A DNA stretch of 64,000 bases, from the NCBI RefSeq assembly GCF_051014445.1, contig NW_027488370.1, positions 8,928,001-8,992,000 on the forward strand, read 5' to 3'. The translations under genes and the position numbers were made by a program. This document shows positions 1 through 13,020 of this stretch, piece by piece; positions within the stretch are counted from its first letter, which is position 1, and every line of letters begins with the position of its first letter. The DNA is from Colletes latitarsis. Taxonomy: Eukaryota; Arthropoda; Insecta; Hymenoptera; Colletidae. The notes beneath the pieces are model-generated. The model was not told the origin of the DNA. It did not search any database and saw only the letters and a program-made list of their open reading frames with translations.

Positions 1-164
1 ATGTTAGGTTTGGGTTGGGTCTAGGATTTGCCCTCATCAGGCTCATACTTTCGCATTATTCACATACTTGTTGAACGGATCCTGGGTTTTTTCTGGTTTA
101 GATCACGTAGTAATGTGGTACCACACTGAAACAGTCAAATAAACTTGGTTTTGATCAATATTTT

Positions 165-3100
165 AGAGAATAATTCATGTTAGATCTAGGTTAGGTCTGG
201 GATTTGCTCCGATCAGGCTCATTCTTTCGCATATTTCTCATACTTGATGGCTAGATCCTGGGCTTTTTCTGGATTGCATCACGTAGTAATGGAGTACAAC
301 ACTGAAACAGTCAATTAAACCTGGTTTCCATCAATATTCTAGAGGACAACGCATGTTAGGTCTAGGTTAGGCCTGGGATTTGCCCTCATCAGGGTCATAC
401 TGTCGCAGTTTTAACATACTTGTTGAACGGATCCTGGGTTTTTTCTGGTTTGGTTCACGTAGTAATGTGTTACCACACTGAAACATTCAATTAAACCTGG
501 TCTTGATAAATATTTTATAGGATAACGCATGTTAGGTTTGGGTTAGGTCTAGGATTTGCCCTCATCAGGCTCATACTTTCGCATATTTCTCATACTTCAT
601 GGCTAGATCCTGGGCTGTTTCTGGATTGTATCACGTAGTAATGTGGCACCACGCTGAAACAGTCGATTAAACCAGGTTTCGATCAATATTTTATAGGATA
701 ACGCAAGTTAAGTCTGGGATAGGTCTGGGATTTGACCTCATCAGACTCATACTTTCGCATTTTTCACATACTTGTTGAACAGATCCTGGGTTTTTTCTGG
801 TTTGGATCAGGTAGTAATGTGGGACCACACTGAAACAGTCAAGTAAACCTGGTTTCGATCAATATTTTAGAGGATAACGCATGTTAGGTCTAGGTTAGGC
901 CTGGGATTTGCCCTCATCAGAGTCATACTGTCGCAGTTTTAACATACTTGTTGAACGGATCCTGGGTTTTTTCTGGTTTGGTTCACGTAGTAATGTGGTA
1001 CCACACTGAAACATTCAATTAAACCTTTTCTTGATAAATATTTTAGAGGATAACGCATGTTAGGTTTGGGTTAGGTCTGAGGTTTGGCCCTCATCAGGCT
1101 CATACTTTCGCATATTTCTCATACTTCATGGCTAGGTCCTGGGCTGTTTCTGGATTGTATCAGGTAGTAAAGTGGTACCACACTGAAACATGCAATGAAA
1201 CCTGGTCAGGATAAATATTTTAGAGGATAACGAATCTTAGGTCTGGGTTAGGTCTAAGATTTGCCCTCATCAGGCTCACAGTTTAGCGTTTTTCACATAC
1301 TTCTTGAACAGATCCTGGGCTTTCTCTGGTTTGGATCACGAAGTAGTGTGGTACCACACTGAAACAGTCCATTAAACCTGGTTTCGCTCAATATTTTAGA
1401 GGATAACGCAGGTTAGGTCTAGGTTAGGTCTGGGATTTGCTCTCATCAGGCTCATTCTTTCGCATATTTCTCATACTTGATGGCTAGATCCTGGGCTTTT
1501 TCTGGATTGCATCACGTAGTAATGTAGTACCACACTGAAACAGTCAATGAAACCTGGTTTCCATCAATATTTTAGAGGACAACGCAAGTTAGGTCTAGGT
1601 AAGGCTTGAGATTTTCACTGATCAGAATCATACTTTTGCATTCTTCACATACTTGTTGAACGGATCCTGGGTTTTTTCTGGTTTGGTTCTCGTCAAATGT
1701 GGTACCACACTGAAACATTCAATTAAGCCTGGTCTTGATAAATATTTTGGGAGGATAACGCATGTTAGGTTTGGGTTAGGTCTAGGATTTGCCCTCATCA
1801 GGCTCATACTTTCGCATATTTCACATACTTGATGGCTAGATCCTGGGCTGTTTCTGGATTGTATCACGTAGTAATGTGGCACCACGCTGAAACAGTCGAT
1901 TAAACCTGGTTTCGATCAATATTTTATAGGATAACGCAAGGTAAGTCTGGGATAGGTCTGGGATTTGACCTCATCAGACTCATACTTTCGCGTTTTTCAC
2001 ATACTTGTTGAACAGATCCTGGGTTTTTTCTGGTTTGGATCACGTAGTAATGTGGGACCACACTGAAACAATCAATTAAACCTGATCTTGATAAATATTT
2101 TAGAGAATAATTCATGTTAGGTCTAGGTTAGGTCTGGGATTTGCTCCGATCAGGCTCATTCTTTCGCATATTTCTCATACTTGATGGCTAGATCCTGGGC
2201 TTTTTCTGGATTGCATCACGTAGTAATGGAGTACAACACTGAAACAGTCAATTAAACCTGGTTTCCATCAATATTCTAGAGGACAACGCAAGTTAGGTCT
2301 AGGTTAGGCCTGGGATTTGCCCTCATCAGGGTCGTACTGTCGCAGTTTTAAAATACTTGTTGAACGGATCCTGGGTTTTTTCTGGTTTGGTTCACGTAGT
2401 AATGTGTTACCACACTGAAACATTCAATTAAACCTGGTCTTGATAAATATTTTATAGGATAACGCATGTTAGGTTTGGGTTAGGTCTAGGATTTGCCCTC
2501 ATCAGGCTCATACTTTCGCATATTTCTCATACTTCATGGCTAGATCCTGGGCTGTTTCTGGATTGTATCACGTAGTAATGTGGCACCACGCTGAAACAGT
2601 CGATTAAACCTGGTTTCGATCAATATTTTATAGGATAACGCAAGTTAAGTCTGGGATAGGTCTGGGATTTGACCTCATCAGACTCATACTTTCGCATTTT
2701 TCACATACTTGTTGAACAGATCCTGGGTTTTTTCTGGTTTGGATCAGGTAGTAATGTGGGACCACACTGAAACAGTCAAGTAAACCTGGTTTCGATCAAT
2801 ATTTTAGAGGATAACGCATGTTAGGTCTAGGTTAGGCCTGGGATTTGCCCTCATCAGAGTCATACTGTCGCAGTTTTAACATACTTGTTGAACGGATCCT
2901 GGGTTTTTTCTGGTTTGGTTCTCGTAGTAATGTGGTACCACACTGAAACATTCAATTAAACCTTTTCTTGATAAATATTTTAGAGGATAACGCATGTTAG
3001 GTTTGGGTTAGGTCTGAGGTTTGGCCCTCATCAGGCTCATACTTTCGCATATTTCTCATACTTCATGGCTAGGTCCTGGGCTGTTTCTGGATTGTATCAG

Positions 3101-3962
3101 GTAGTAAAGTGGTACCACACTGAAACATGCAATGAAACCTGGTCAGGATAAATATTTTAGAGGATAACGAATCTTAGGTCTGGGTTAGGTCTAAGATTTG
3201 CCCTCATCAGGCTCACAGTTTAGCGTTTTTCACATACTTCTTGAACAGATCCTGGGCTTTCTCTGGTTTGGATCACGAAGTAGTGTGGTACCACACTGAA
3301 ACAGTCCATTAAACCTGGTTTCGCTCAATATTTTAGAGGATAACGCATGTTAGGTCTAGGTTAGGTCTGGGATTTGCTCTCATCAGGCTCATTCTTTCGC
3401 ATATCTCTCATACTTGATGGCTAGATCCTGGGCTTTTTCTGGATTGCATCACGTAGTAATGTAGTACCACACTGAAACAGTCAATGAAACCTGATTTCCA
3501 TCAATATTTTAGAGGACAACGCAAGTTAGGTCTAGGTAAGGCCTGAGATTTTCACTGATCAGAATCATACTTTTGCATTCTTCACATACTTGTTGAACGG
3601 ATCCTGGGTTTTTTCTGGTTTGGTTCTCGTAGTAATGTGGTACCACACTGAAACATTCAATTAAGCCTGGTCTTGATAAATATTTTGGGAGGATAACGCA
3701 TGTTAGGTTTGGGTTAGGTCTAGGATTTGCCCTCATCAGGCTCATACTTTCGCATATTTCACATACTTGATGGCTAGATCCTGGGCTGTTTCTGGATTGT
3801 ATCACGTAGTAATGTGGCACCACGCTGAAACAGTCGATTAAACCTGGTTTCGATCAATATTTTATAGGATAACGCAAGGTAAGTCTGGGATAGGTCTGGG
3901 ATTTGACCTCATCAGACTCATACTTTCGCGTTTTTCACATACTTGTTGAACAGATCCTGGGC
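165..3962. repeat. 11-monomer higher-order repeat, about 1,937 bp, 1.96 copies
   Basis: Rare markers repeat at a fixed spacing. The variant gctccgatcagg lies at 206 and 2,143. The tggttctcgt variant lies at 1,684 and 3,621. The odd attttgggagg insertion lies at 1,744 and 3,682. The spacing is 1,937-1,938 bp, that is 11 monomers plus 1-2 nt. Copy 1 runs from about 165 to 2,101, and copy 2 from 2,102 until homology switches near 3,962. The two copies differ by scattered substitutions and by a 1-nt deletion near 1,694 (cgtcaaatg against cgtagtaatg at 3,629). Boundaries are judged by eye and could move by tens of bases. Bases 1-164 are ordinary monomer sequence without this pairing. Confidence 0.85.
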
Positions 3963-6314
3963 TGATTCTGGATTGTATCACGTAGTAATGTGGCACCACG
4001 CTGAAACAGTCGATTAAACCTGGTTTCGATCAATATTTTAGAGGATAACGCAAGTTAAGTCTGGGATAGGTCTGGGATTTGACCTCATCAGACTCATACT
4101 TTCGCGTTTTTCACATACTTGTTGAACAGATCCTGGGCTTTTTCTGGATTGCATCACGTATTAATGTAGTACCACACTGAAACAGTCAATGAAACCTGGT
4201 TTCCATCAATATTCTAGAGGACAACGCATGTTAGGTCTAGGTTAGGCCTGGGATTTGCCCTCATCAGAGTCATACTGTGGCAGTTTTAACATACTTGTTG
4301 AACGGATCCTGGGTTTTCTCTGGTTTGGTTCACGTAGTATTGTGGTACCACACTGAAACATTCAATTAAACCTCTTCTTCATAAATATTTTAGAGGATAA
4401 CGCATGTTAGGTTTGGGTTAGGTCTGAGGTTTGGCCCTCATCAGGCTCATACTTTCGCATATTTCTCATACTTCATGGCTAGATCCTGGGCAGTTTCTGG
4501 ATTGTATCAGGTAGTAAAGTGGTACCACACTGAAACATTCAATGCAACCTGGTCTGGATAAATATTTTAGAGGATAACGCATGTTAGGTTTGGGTTAGGT
4601 CTAGGATTTGCCCTCATCAGGCTCATACTTTCGCATATTTCTCATACTTCATGGCTAGATCCTGGGCTGTTTCTGGATTGTATCACGTAGTAATGTGGCA
4701 CCAAGCTGAAACAGTCGATTAAACCTGGTTTCGATCAATATTTTATAGGATAACGCAAGTTAAGTCTGGGATAGGTCTGGGATTTGACCTCATCAGACTC
4801 ATACTTTCGCGTTTTTCACATACTTGTTGAACAGATCCTGGGTTTTTTCTGGTTTGGATCACGTAGTAGTGTGGTACCACGCTGAAACAGTCCATTAAAC
4901 CTGGTTTGGATCAATATTTTAGAGGATAACTCATGTTAGGTCTAGGTTAGGCCTGGGATTTTCACTCATCAGACTCATACTTTCGCATTCTTCGCATACT
5001 TGTTGAACGGATCCTGGGTTATTTCTGGTTTGGGTCACGCAGTAATGTGGGACCACACTGAAACAGTCAATTAAACCAGGTTTCGATCAATATTTTAGAG
5101 AATAATTCATGTTAGGTCTAGGTTAGGTCTGGGATTTGCTCCCATCAGGCTCATACTTTCGCATATTTCTCATACTTCATGGCTAGATCCTGGGCTATTT
5201 CTGGATTGGATCACGTAGTAATGTGGCACCACGCTGAAACAGTCGATTAAACCTGGTTTCGATCAATATTTTAGAGGATAACGCAAGTTAAGTCTGGGAT
5301 AGGTCTGGGATTTGACCTCATCAGACTCATACTTTCGCGTTTTTCACATACTTGTTGAACAGATCCTGGGTTTTTTCTGGTTTGGATGACGTAGTAATGT
5401 GGGACCACACTGAAACAGTCAAGTAAACCTGGTTTCGATCAATATTTTAGAGAATAATTCATGTTAGGTCTAAGTTAGGTCTGGGATTTTCTCTCATCAG
5501 GCTCATTCTTTCGCATATTTCTCATACATGTTGAACAGATCCTGGGTTTTTTCTGGTTTGGATCACGTATTAATGTGGGAGGACACTGAAACAATCAATT
5601 AAACCTGATCTTTATAAATATTTTAGAGGATAATGCATGTTAGGTCTGGGTTAGGTCTAGGATTTGCCCTCATCAGGCTCATACTTTCGCATATTTCTCA
5701 CACTTCATGGCTAGATCCTGGGCTGTTTCTGGATTGGATCACGTAGTAATGTGGTACCACGCTGAAACAGTCAATTAAACCTGGTTTCGATCAATATTTT
5801 AGAGGATAAAGCAAGTTAGGTCTGGGATAGGTCTAGGATTTGCCCTCATCAGGCTCTTACTTTCGCATATTTCTCATACTTCATGGCTAGATCCTGGGAT
5901 ATTTCTGGATTGGATCACGTAGTAAAGTGGTACCACACTGAAACATTCAATGAAACCTGGTCTGGATAAATATTTCAGAGGATAACGCATCGTATGTCTG
6001 GGTTAGGTCTAAAACTTGCCCTCATCAGGCTCACAGTTTAGCGTTTTTCACATACTTGTTGAACAGATCCTGGGCTTTTTCTGGTTTGCATCACGAAGTA
6101 GTGTGGTACCTCACTGAAACAGTCCATTAAACCTGGTTTCGCTCAATATTTTAGAGGATAACGCATGTTAGGTCTAGGTTAGTTCTGGGATTAGCTCTCA
6201 TCATGCTCATTCTTTCGCATATTTCTCATACTTCATGGCTAGATCCTGGGCTATTTCTGGATTGGATCACGTAGTAATGTGGCACCACGCTGAAGCAGTC
6301 GATTAAACCTGGTT
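3963..6314. repeat. Diverged monomeric satellite
   Basis: About 13 monomers of mixed class with no long-range period that I could follow. One local event is clear: the monomer at about 3,785-3,961 is followed by a near copy at 3,961-4,138 (ctgggctgtttctgg against ctgggctgattctgg, 176 bp apart), which looks like a single-monomer tandem duplication. Nothing other than satellite is present. Confidence 0.8.
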
Positions 6315-7195
6315 TCGATCAATATTTTAGAGGACAACGCATGTTACGTCTAGGTTAGGCCTGGGATTTTCACTCATCAGACTCATACTTTCGCATTATT
6401 CACATACTTGTTGAACGGATCCTAGGTTTTTTCTGGTTTGGATCACGTAGTAATGTGGTACCACACTGAGACAGTCAATGAAACCTGGTTTCCATCAATA
6501 TTTTAGAGGACAACGCAAGTTAGGTCTAGGTTAGCCCTGGGAATTACACTCATCAGACTCATACTTTCGCATTCTTCACATACTTGTTGAACTGATCCTG
6601 GGTTTTTTCTGGTTTGGATCACGTAGTAATGTGGTACCACGCTGAAACAGTCAATTAAACCTGGTTTCCATCAATATTTTAGAGGACAACGCATGTTAGG
6701 TCTAGGTTAGCCCTGGGAATTACACTCATCAGACTCATACTTTCGCATTCTTCACATACTTGTTGAACTGATCCTGGGTTTTTTCTGGTTTGGATCACGT
6801 AGTATTGTGGTACCACACTGAAACAGTCAATGAAACCTGGTTTCCATCAATATTTTAGAGGACAACGCATGTTACGTCTAGGTTAGGCCTGGGATTTTCA
6901 CTCATCAGACTCATACTTTCGCATTATTCACATACTTGTTGAACGGATCCTAGGTTTTTTCTGGTTTGGATCACGTAGTAATGTGGTACCACACTGAGAC
7001 AGTCAATGAAACCTGGTTTCCATCAATATTTTAGAGGACAACGCAAGTTAGGTCTAGGTTAGCCCTGGGAATTACACTCATCAGACTCATACTTTCGCAT
7101 TCTTCACATACTTGTTGAACTGATCCTTGGTTTTTTCTGGTTTGGATCACGTAGTAATGTGGTACCACGCTGAAACAGTCAATTAAACCTGGTTT
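6315..7195. repeat. 3-monomer repeat, 528 bp, about 1.7 copies
   Basis: The diagnostic variant gttacgtctagg occurs at 6,343 and 6,871, and gcattattcacatac occurs at 6,393 and 6,921, both exactly 528 bp (three monomers) apart. Other shared private variants are gatcctaggtt and cactgagacagtc. Homology stops on the left before about 6,315 (cgatc against ccatc) and on the right near 7,195. Within the unit, monomers with the ggaattacactcatcag variant are themselves duplicated (near 6,540 and 6,717). Confidence 0.85.
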
Positions 7196-7619
7196 CGATC
7201 AATATTTTAGAGGATAACGCAAGTTAGGTCTGGGATAGGTCTGGGATTTGCCCTCATCAGGCTCATACTTTCGCGTTTTTCACATACTTGTTGAACAGAT
7301 CCTGGGTTTTTTCTGGTTTGGGTCACGTAGTAGTGTGATACCACACTGAAACAGTCGATTAAACCTGGTTTCCATCAATATTTTAGAGGACAACGCATGT
7401 TAGGTCTAGGTTAGCCCTGGGAATTACACTCATCAGACTCATACTTTCGCATTCTTCACATACTTGTTGAACTGATCCTGGGTTTTTTCTGGTTTGGATC
7501 ACGTAGTAATGTGGTACCACACTGAAACAGTCGATTAAACCTGGTTTCGATCAATATTTTAGAGGATAACGAATGTTAGGTCTATGTTAGCCCTGGGATT
7601 CTCACTCATCAGACTCATA
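7196..7619. repeat. Diverged monomers between local repeats
   Basis: About 2.4 monomers of mixed class, including another ggaattacactcatcag monomer near 7,410 and a gaatgttaggtctatg monomer starting near 7,570. The latter variant reappears near 13,911 and 14,264. No other content is visible. Confidence 0.75.
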
Positions 7620-8540
7620 CTTTCGCATTCTTCACATACTTGTTGAACTGATCCTGGGTTTTTTCTGGTTTGGATCAGGTAGTAATGTGGTACCACACTG
7701 AAACTGTCAATTAAACCTGGTTTCGATCAATATTTTAGAGGAAAACGCAAGTTAGGTCTGGGATAGGTCTGGGATTTGACCTCATCAGACTCATACTTTC
7801 GCACACTTCACATACTCGTTGAACAGATCCTGGGTTATTTTCTGGTTTAGATCACATAGTAATGTGGTACCACACTGAAACAGTCGATTAAACCAGGTTT
7901 CGATCAATATTTTAGAGAAGAACGCATGTTAGGTCTAGGTTAGGCCTGGGATTTTCACTCATCAGACTCATACTTTCGCATTCTTCACATATTTGCTGAA
8001 CGGATCCTGGTTTTTTTCTGGTTTGGACCACGCAGTAATGTGGTACCACACTGAAACGGTCAATTAAACCTGGTTTCGATCAATATTTTAGAGGATAACG
8101 CAAGTTAGGTCTGGGATAGGTCTGGGATTTGCCCTCATCAGGCTCATACCTTCGCATTCTTCACATACTTGTTGAACTGATCCTGGTTTTTTTCTGGTTT
8201 GGATCACGTAGTAATGTGGTACCACACTGAAACGGTCAATTAAACCTGGTTTCGATCAATATTTTAGAGGATAACGCAAGTTAGGTCTGGGATAGGTCTC
8301 AGATTTGACCTCATCAGACTCATAGTTTCGCACACTTCACATACTCGTTGAACAGATCCTGGGTTATTTTCTGGTTTGGATCACATAGTAATGTAGTACC
8401 ACACTGAAACAGTCGATTAAACCAGGTTTCGATCAATATTTTAGAGGGGAACGCATGTTAGGTCTAGGTTAGGCCTGGGATTTTCACTCATCAGACTCAT
8501 ACTTTCGCATTCTTCACATTCTTGTTGGACGGATCCTGGG
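7620..8540. repeat. 3-monomer repeat, 529 bp, with a 177-bp monomer
   Basis: The class marked by gcacacttcacatactcg and gggttattttctgg occurs at 7,801 and 8,330, 529 bp apart, that is three monomers plus one. The extra base is the insertion in ggttattttctgg compared with ggttttttctgg, which makes this class 177 bp. It is followed each time by a gcattcttcac-class monomer with gttaggcctggg. The pair of classes behaves as a linked cassette that is reused at 11.1, 11.9 and 12.7 kb. Confidence 0.8.
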
Positions 8541-10916
8541 TTTTTTCTGGTTTGGATCACGTAGTAATGTCGGACCACACTGAAACAGTCAATTAAACCT
8601 GGTTTCGATCAATATTTTAGAGAATAATTCATGTTAGGTCTAGGTTAGATCTGGGATTTGCTCTCATCAGGCTCATTCTTTCGCATATTTCTCATACTTC
8701 ATGGCTAGATCCTGGGCTTTTTCTGGATTGCATCACGTAGTAATGTAGTACCACACTGAAACAGTCAATGAAACCTGGTTTCGAACAATATTTTAGAGGA
8801 CAACGCAAGTTAGGTCTAGGTTAGGCCTGGGATTTTCACTCATCAGACTCATACTTTCGCATTCTTCACATACTTGTTGAACGGAACCTGGGTTTTTTCT
8901 GGTTTGGATCACGTAGTAATGTGGTACCACACTGAGACAGTCAATGAAACCTGGTTTCCATCAATATTTTAGAGGACAACGCAAGTTAGGTCTAGGTAAG
9001 GCCTGAGATTTTCACTGATCGGACTCATACTTTCGCATTCTTCACATTCTTGTTGGACGGATCCTGGGTTTTTTCTGGTTTGGATCACGTAGTAATGTCG
9101 GACCACACTGAAACAGTCAATTAAACCTGGTTTCGATCAATATTTTAGAGAATAATTCATGTTAGGTCTAGGTTAGATCTGGGATTTGACCTCATCAGGC
9201 TCATACTTTCGCATATTTCTCATACTCCATGGCTAGATCCTGGGCTGTTTCTGGATTGTATCACGTAGTAATGTGGTACCACGCTGAAACAGTCAATTAA
9301 ACCTGGTTTCGATCAATATTTTAGAGGATAACGCAAGTTAGGTCTGCGATAGGTCTAGGATTTGCCCTCATCAGGCTCTTACTTTCGCATATTTCTCATA
9401 CTTCATGGCTAGATCCTGGGCTATTTCTGGATTGGATCACGTAGTAAAGTGGTACCACACTGAAACATTCAATTAAACCTGGTCTGGATAAATATTTTAG
9501 AGGATAACGCATCTTAGGTCTGGGTTAGGTCTACGATTTGCCCTCATCAGGCTCACAGTTTAGCGTTTTTCACATACCTGTTGAACAGATCCTGGGTTTT
9601 TTCTGGTTTGGATCAGGAAGTAATGTGGTACCACACTGAAACACTCCATTAAACCTGGTTTCGCTCAATATTTTAGAGAATAATTCATGTTAGGTCTAGG
9701 TTAGGTCTGGGATTTGCTCTCATCAGGCTCATTCTTTCGCATATTTCTCATACTTGATGGCTAGATCCTGGGCTTTTTCTGGGTTGCATCACGTAGTAAT
9801 GAAGTACAACACTGAAACAGTCAATTAAACCTGGTTTCGATCAATATTTTAGAGAATAATTCATGTTAGGTCTAGGTTAGGTCTGGGATTTGCTCTCATC
9901 AGGCTCATTCTTTCGCATATTTTTCACACATGTAGAACAGATCCTGGGTTTTTTCTGGTTTTGATCACGTAGTAATGAGGTACCACAATGAAACATTCAA
10001 TTAAAGCTGGTCTTGATAAAAATTTTACAGAATAACGCCTGTTAGGTCTGGGTTAGGTCTAGGATTTGCCCTCATCAGGCTCATACTTTCGCATATTTCT
10101 CATACTTCATGGCTAGATCCTGGGCTATTTCTGGACTGGATCACGTAGTAATGTGGTACCACACTGAAACAGTCAATTAAACCTGGTTTCGATCAATATT
10201 TTAGAGAATAATTCATGTTAGGTCTAGGTTAGGTCTGGGATTTGCTCTCATCAGGCTCATTCTTTCGCATATTTCTCATACTTGATGGCTAGATCCTGGG
10301 CTTTTTCTGGATTGCATCACGTAGTAATGAAGTACAACACTGAAACAGTCAATTAAACCTGGTTTCGATCAATATTTTAGAGAATAATTCATGTTAGGTC
10401 TAGGTTAGGTCTGGGATTTGCTCTCATCAGGCTCATTCTTTCGCATATTTTTCATACATGTAGAACAGATCCTGGGTTTTTTCTGTTTTGGATCACGTAG
10501 TAATGAAGTACAACACTGAAACAGTCAATTAAACCTGGTTTCCATCAATATTTTACAGAATAACGCATGTTAGGTCTGGGTTAGGTCTAGGATTTGCCCT
10601 CATTAGGCTCATACTTTCGCATATTTCTCATACTTCATGGCTAGATCCTGGGCTTTTTCTGGATTGCATCACGTAGTAATGAAGTACCACGCTGAAACAG
10701 TCAATTAAACCTGGTTTCGATCAATATTTTAGAGGATAACGCAAGTTAGGTCTGGGATAGGTCTGGGATTTGCCCTCATCAGGCTCATACTTTCGCATTC
10801 TTCACATACTTGTTGAACTGATCCTGGGTTTTTTCTGGATTGCATCACGTAGTAAAGTGGTACCACACTGAAACATTCAATGAAACCTGGTCTGGATAAA
10901 TATTTTAGAGGTTAAC
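8541..10916. repeat. Diverged monomeric satellite with embedded 0.9-kb block
   Basis: About 13.5 monomers. The 9,840-10,740 part is the first copy of a block reused at 18.8-19.7 and 22.7-23.6 kb, listed separately. The rest is a mix of the common classes without a clear period. No non-satellite sequence is present. Confidence 0.75.
9840..10740. repeat. Dispersed multi-monomer block X, copy 1
   Basis: The block is marked by two monomers carrying tgtagaacagatcctggg, at 9,931 and 10,459 (528 bp apart), by taatgaggtaccacaatg, and by gataaaaattttacagaat. Between and after them are the same ordered classes found at 22,700-23,620, where the two tgtagaac markers (22,786 and 23,314) are also 528 bp apart. 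The shared order of several private variants argues for copying of the block as a whole, not for independent mutation. Confidence 0.8.
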
Positions 10917-12145
10917 GCATCATAGGTCTGGGTTAGGTCTACGATTTGCCCTCATCAGGCTCACAGTTTAGCGTTGTTCACATACTTGTTGAACAGATCC
11001 TGGGTTTTTTCTGGTTTGGATCACGTAGTAATGTGGTACCACACAGAAACGGTCAATTAAACCTGGTTTCGATCAATATTTTAGAGGAAAACGCAAGTTA
11101 GGTCTGGGATAGGTCTGGGATTTGACCTCATCAGACTCATACTTTCGCACACTTCACATACTCGTTGAACAGATCCTGGGTTATTTTCTGGTTTGGATCA
11201 CATAGTAATGTGGTACCACACTGAAACAGTCGATTAAACCAGGTTTCGATCAATATTTTAGAGGAGAACGCATGTTAGGTCTAGGTTAGGCCTGGGATTT
11301 TCACTCATCAGACTCATACTTTCGCATTCTTCACATTCTTGTTGAGCGGATCCTGGGTTTTTTCTGGTTTGGATCACGTAGTAATGTGGTACCACACTGA
11401 AACGGTCAATTAAACCTGGTTTCGATCAATATTTTAGAGAATAATTCATGTTAGGTCAAAGTTAGGTCTGTGATTTGACCTCATCAGACTCATACTTTCG
11501 CACACTTCACATACTCGTTGAACTGATCCTGGGATTTTTCTGGTTTAGATCAGGTAGTAATGTGGTACCACACTGAAACGGGCAATTAAACCTGGTTTCG
11601 ATCAATATTTTAGAGGAAAACGCATCTTAGGTCTGGGTTAGGTCTACGATTTGCCCTCATCAGGCTCACAGTTTAGCGTTTTTCACATACTTGTTGAACA
11701 GATCCTGGGTTTTTTCTGGTTTGGATCACGTAGTAATGTGGTACCACACTGAAACGGTCAATTAAACCTGGTTTCGATCAATATTTTAGAGGAAAACGCA
11801 AGTTAGGTCTGGGATAGGTCTGGGATTTGACCTAATCAGACTCATACTTTCGCACACTTCACATACTCGTTGAACAGATCCTGGGTTATTTTCTGGTTTG
11901 GATCACATAGTAATGTGGTACCACACTGAAACAGTCGATTAAACCAGGTTTCGATCAATATTTTAGAGGAGAACGCATGTTAGGTCTAGGTTAGGCCTGG
12001 GATTTTCACTCATCAGACTCATACTTTCGCATTCTTCACATTCTTGTTGAACGGATCCTGGGTTTTTTCTGGTTTGGATCACGTAGTAATGTGGGACCAC
12101 ACTGAAACAGTCAATTAAACCTGGTTTCGATCAATATTTTAGAGA
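10917..12145. repeat. 4-monomer repeat, 705 bp
   Basis: The gcacacttcacatactcg / ggttattttctgg cassette occurs at 11,147 and 11,852, 705 bp apart (four monomers plus one base). It is preceded in both copies by a ggtctacgatttgcc monomer with cacagtttagcg, and followed by a gcattcttcacattcttg monomer. Small differences separate the copies: cacacagaaacgg in the first, cacactgaaacgg in the second. Confidence 0.8.
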
Positions 12146-13020
12146 ATAACGCAAGTTAGGTCTGGGATAGGTCTGGGATTTGACCTCATCAGGCTCATAC
12201 TTTCGCATTCTTCACATACTTGTTGAACTGATCCTGGGTTTTTTCTGGATTGCATCACGTAGTAAAGTGGTACCACACTGAAACATTCAATGAAACCTGG
12301 TCTGGATAAATATTTTAGAGGTTAACGCATCTTAGGTCTGGATTAGGTCTACGATTTGCCCTCATCAGGCTCACAGTTTAGCGTTTTTCACATACTTGTT
12401 GAACAGATCCTGGGTTTTTTCTGGTTTGGATCAGGTAGTAATGTGGTACCACACTGAAACGGTCAATTAAACCTGGTTTCGATCAATATTTTAGAGGATA
12501 ACGCAAGTTAGGTGTGGGATAGGTCTGGGATTTGCCCTCATCAGGCTCATACTTTCGCATTCTTCACATACTTGTTGAACTGATCCTGGGTTTTTTCTGG
12601 TTTGGATCAGGTAGTAATGTGGTACCACACTGAAACGGTCAATTAAACCTGGTTTCGATCAATATTTTAGAGGAAAACGCAAGTTAGGTCTGGGATAGTT
12701 CTGGGATTTGACCTCATCAGACTCATACTTTCGCACACTTCACATACTCGTTGAACAGATCCTGGGTTATTTTCTGGTTTGGATCACATAGTAATGTGGT
12801 ACCACACTGAAACAGTCGATTAAACCAGGTTTCGATCAATATTTTAGAGGAGAACGCATGTTAGGTCTAGGTTAGGCCTGGGATTTTCACTCATCAGACT
12901 CATACTTTCGCATTCTTCACATTCTTGTTGAACGGATCCTGGGTTTTTTCTGGTTTGGATCACGTAGTAATGTGGGACCACACTGAAACAGTCAATTAAA
13001 CCTGGTTTCGATCAATATTT
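12146..13020. repeat. Third, expanded copy of the 10.9-12.1 kb cassette
   Basis: The cassette marker at 12,733 is 881 bp after the one at 11,852 (five monomers plus one). The same ggtctacgatttgcc / cacagtttagcg monomer starts near 12,330. One additional monomer (ggtgtgggatagg near 12,511) sits between it and the cassette, so this copy is one monomer longer than the other two. Confidence 0.75.
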
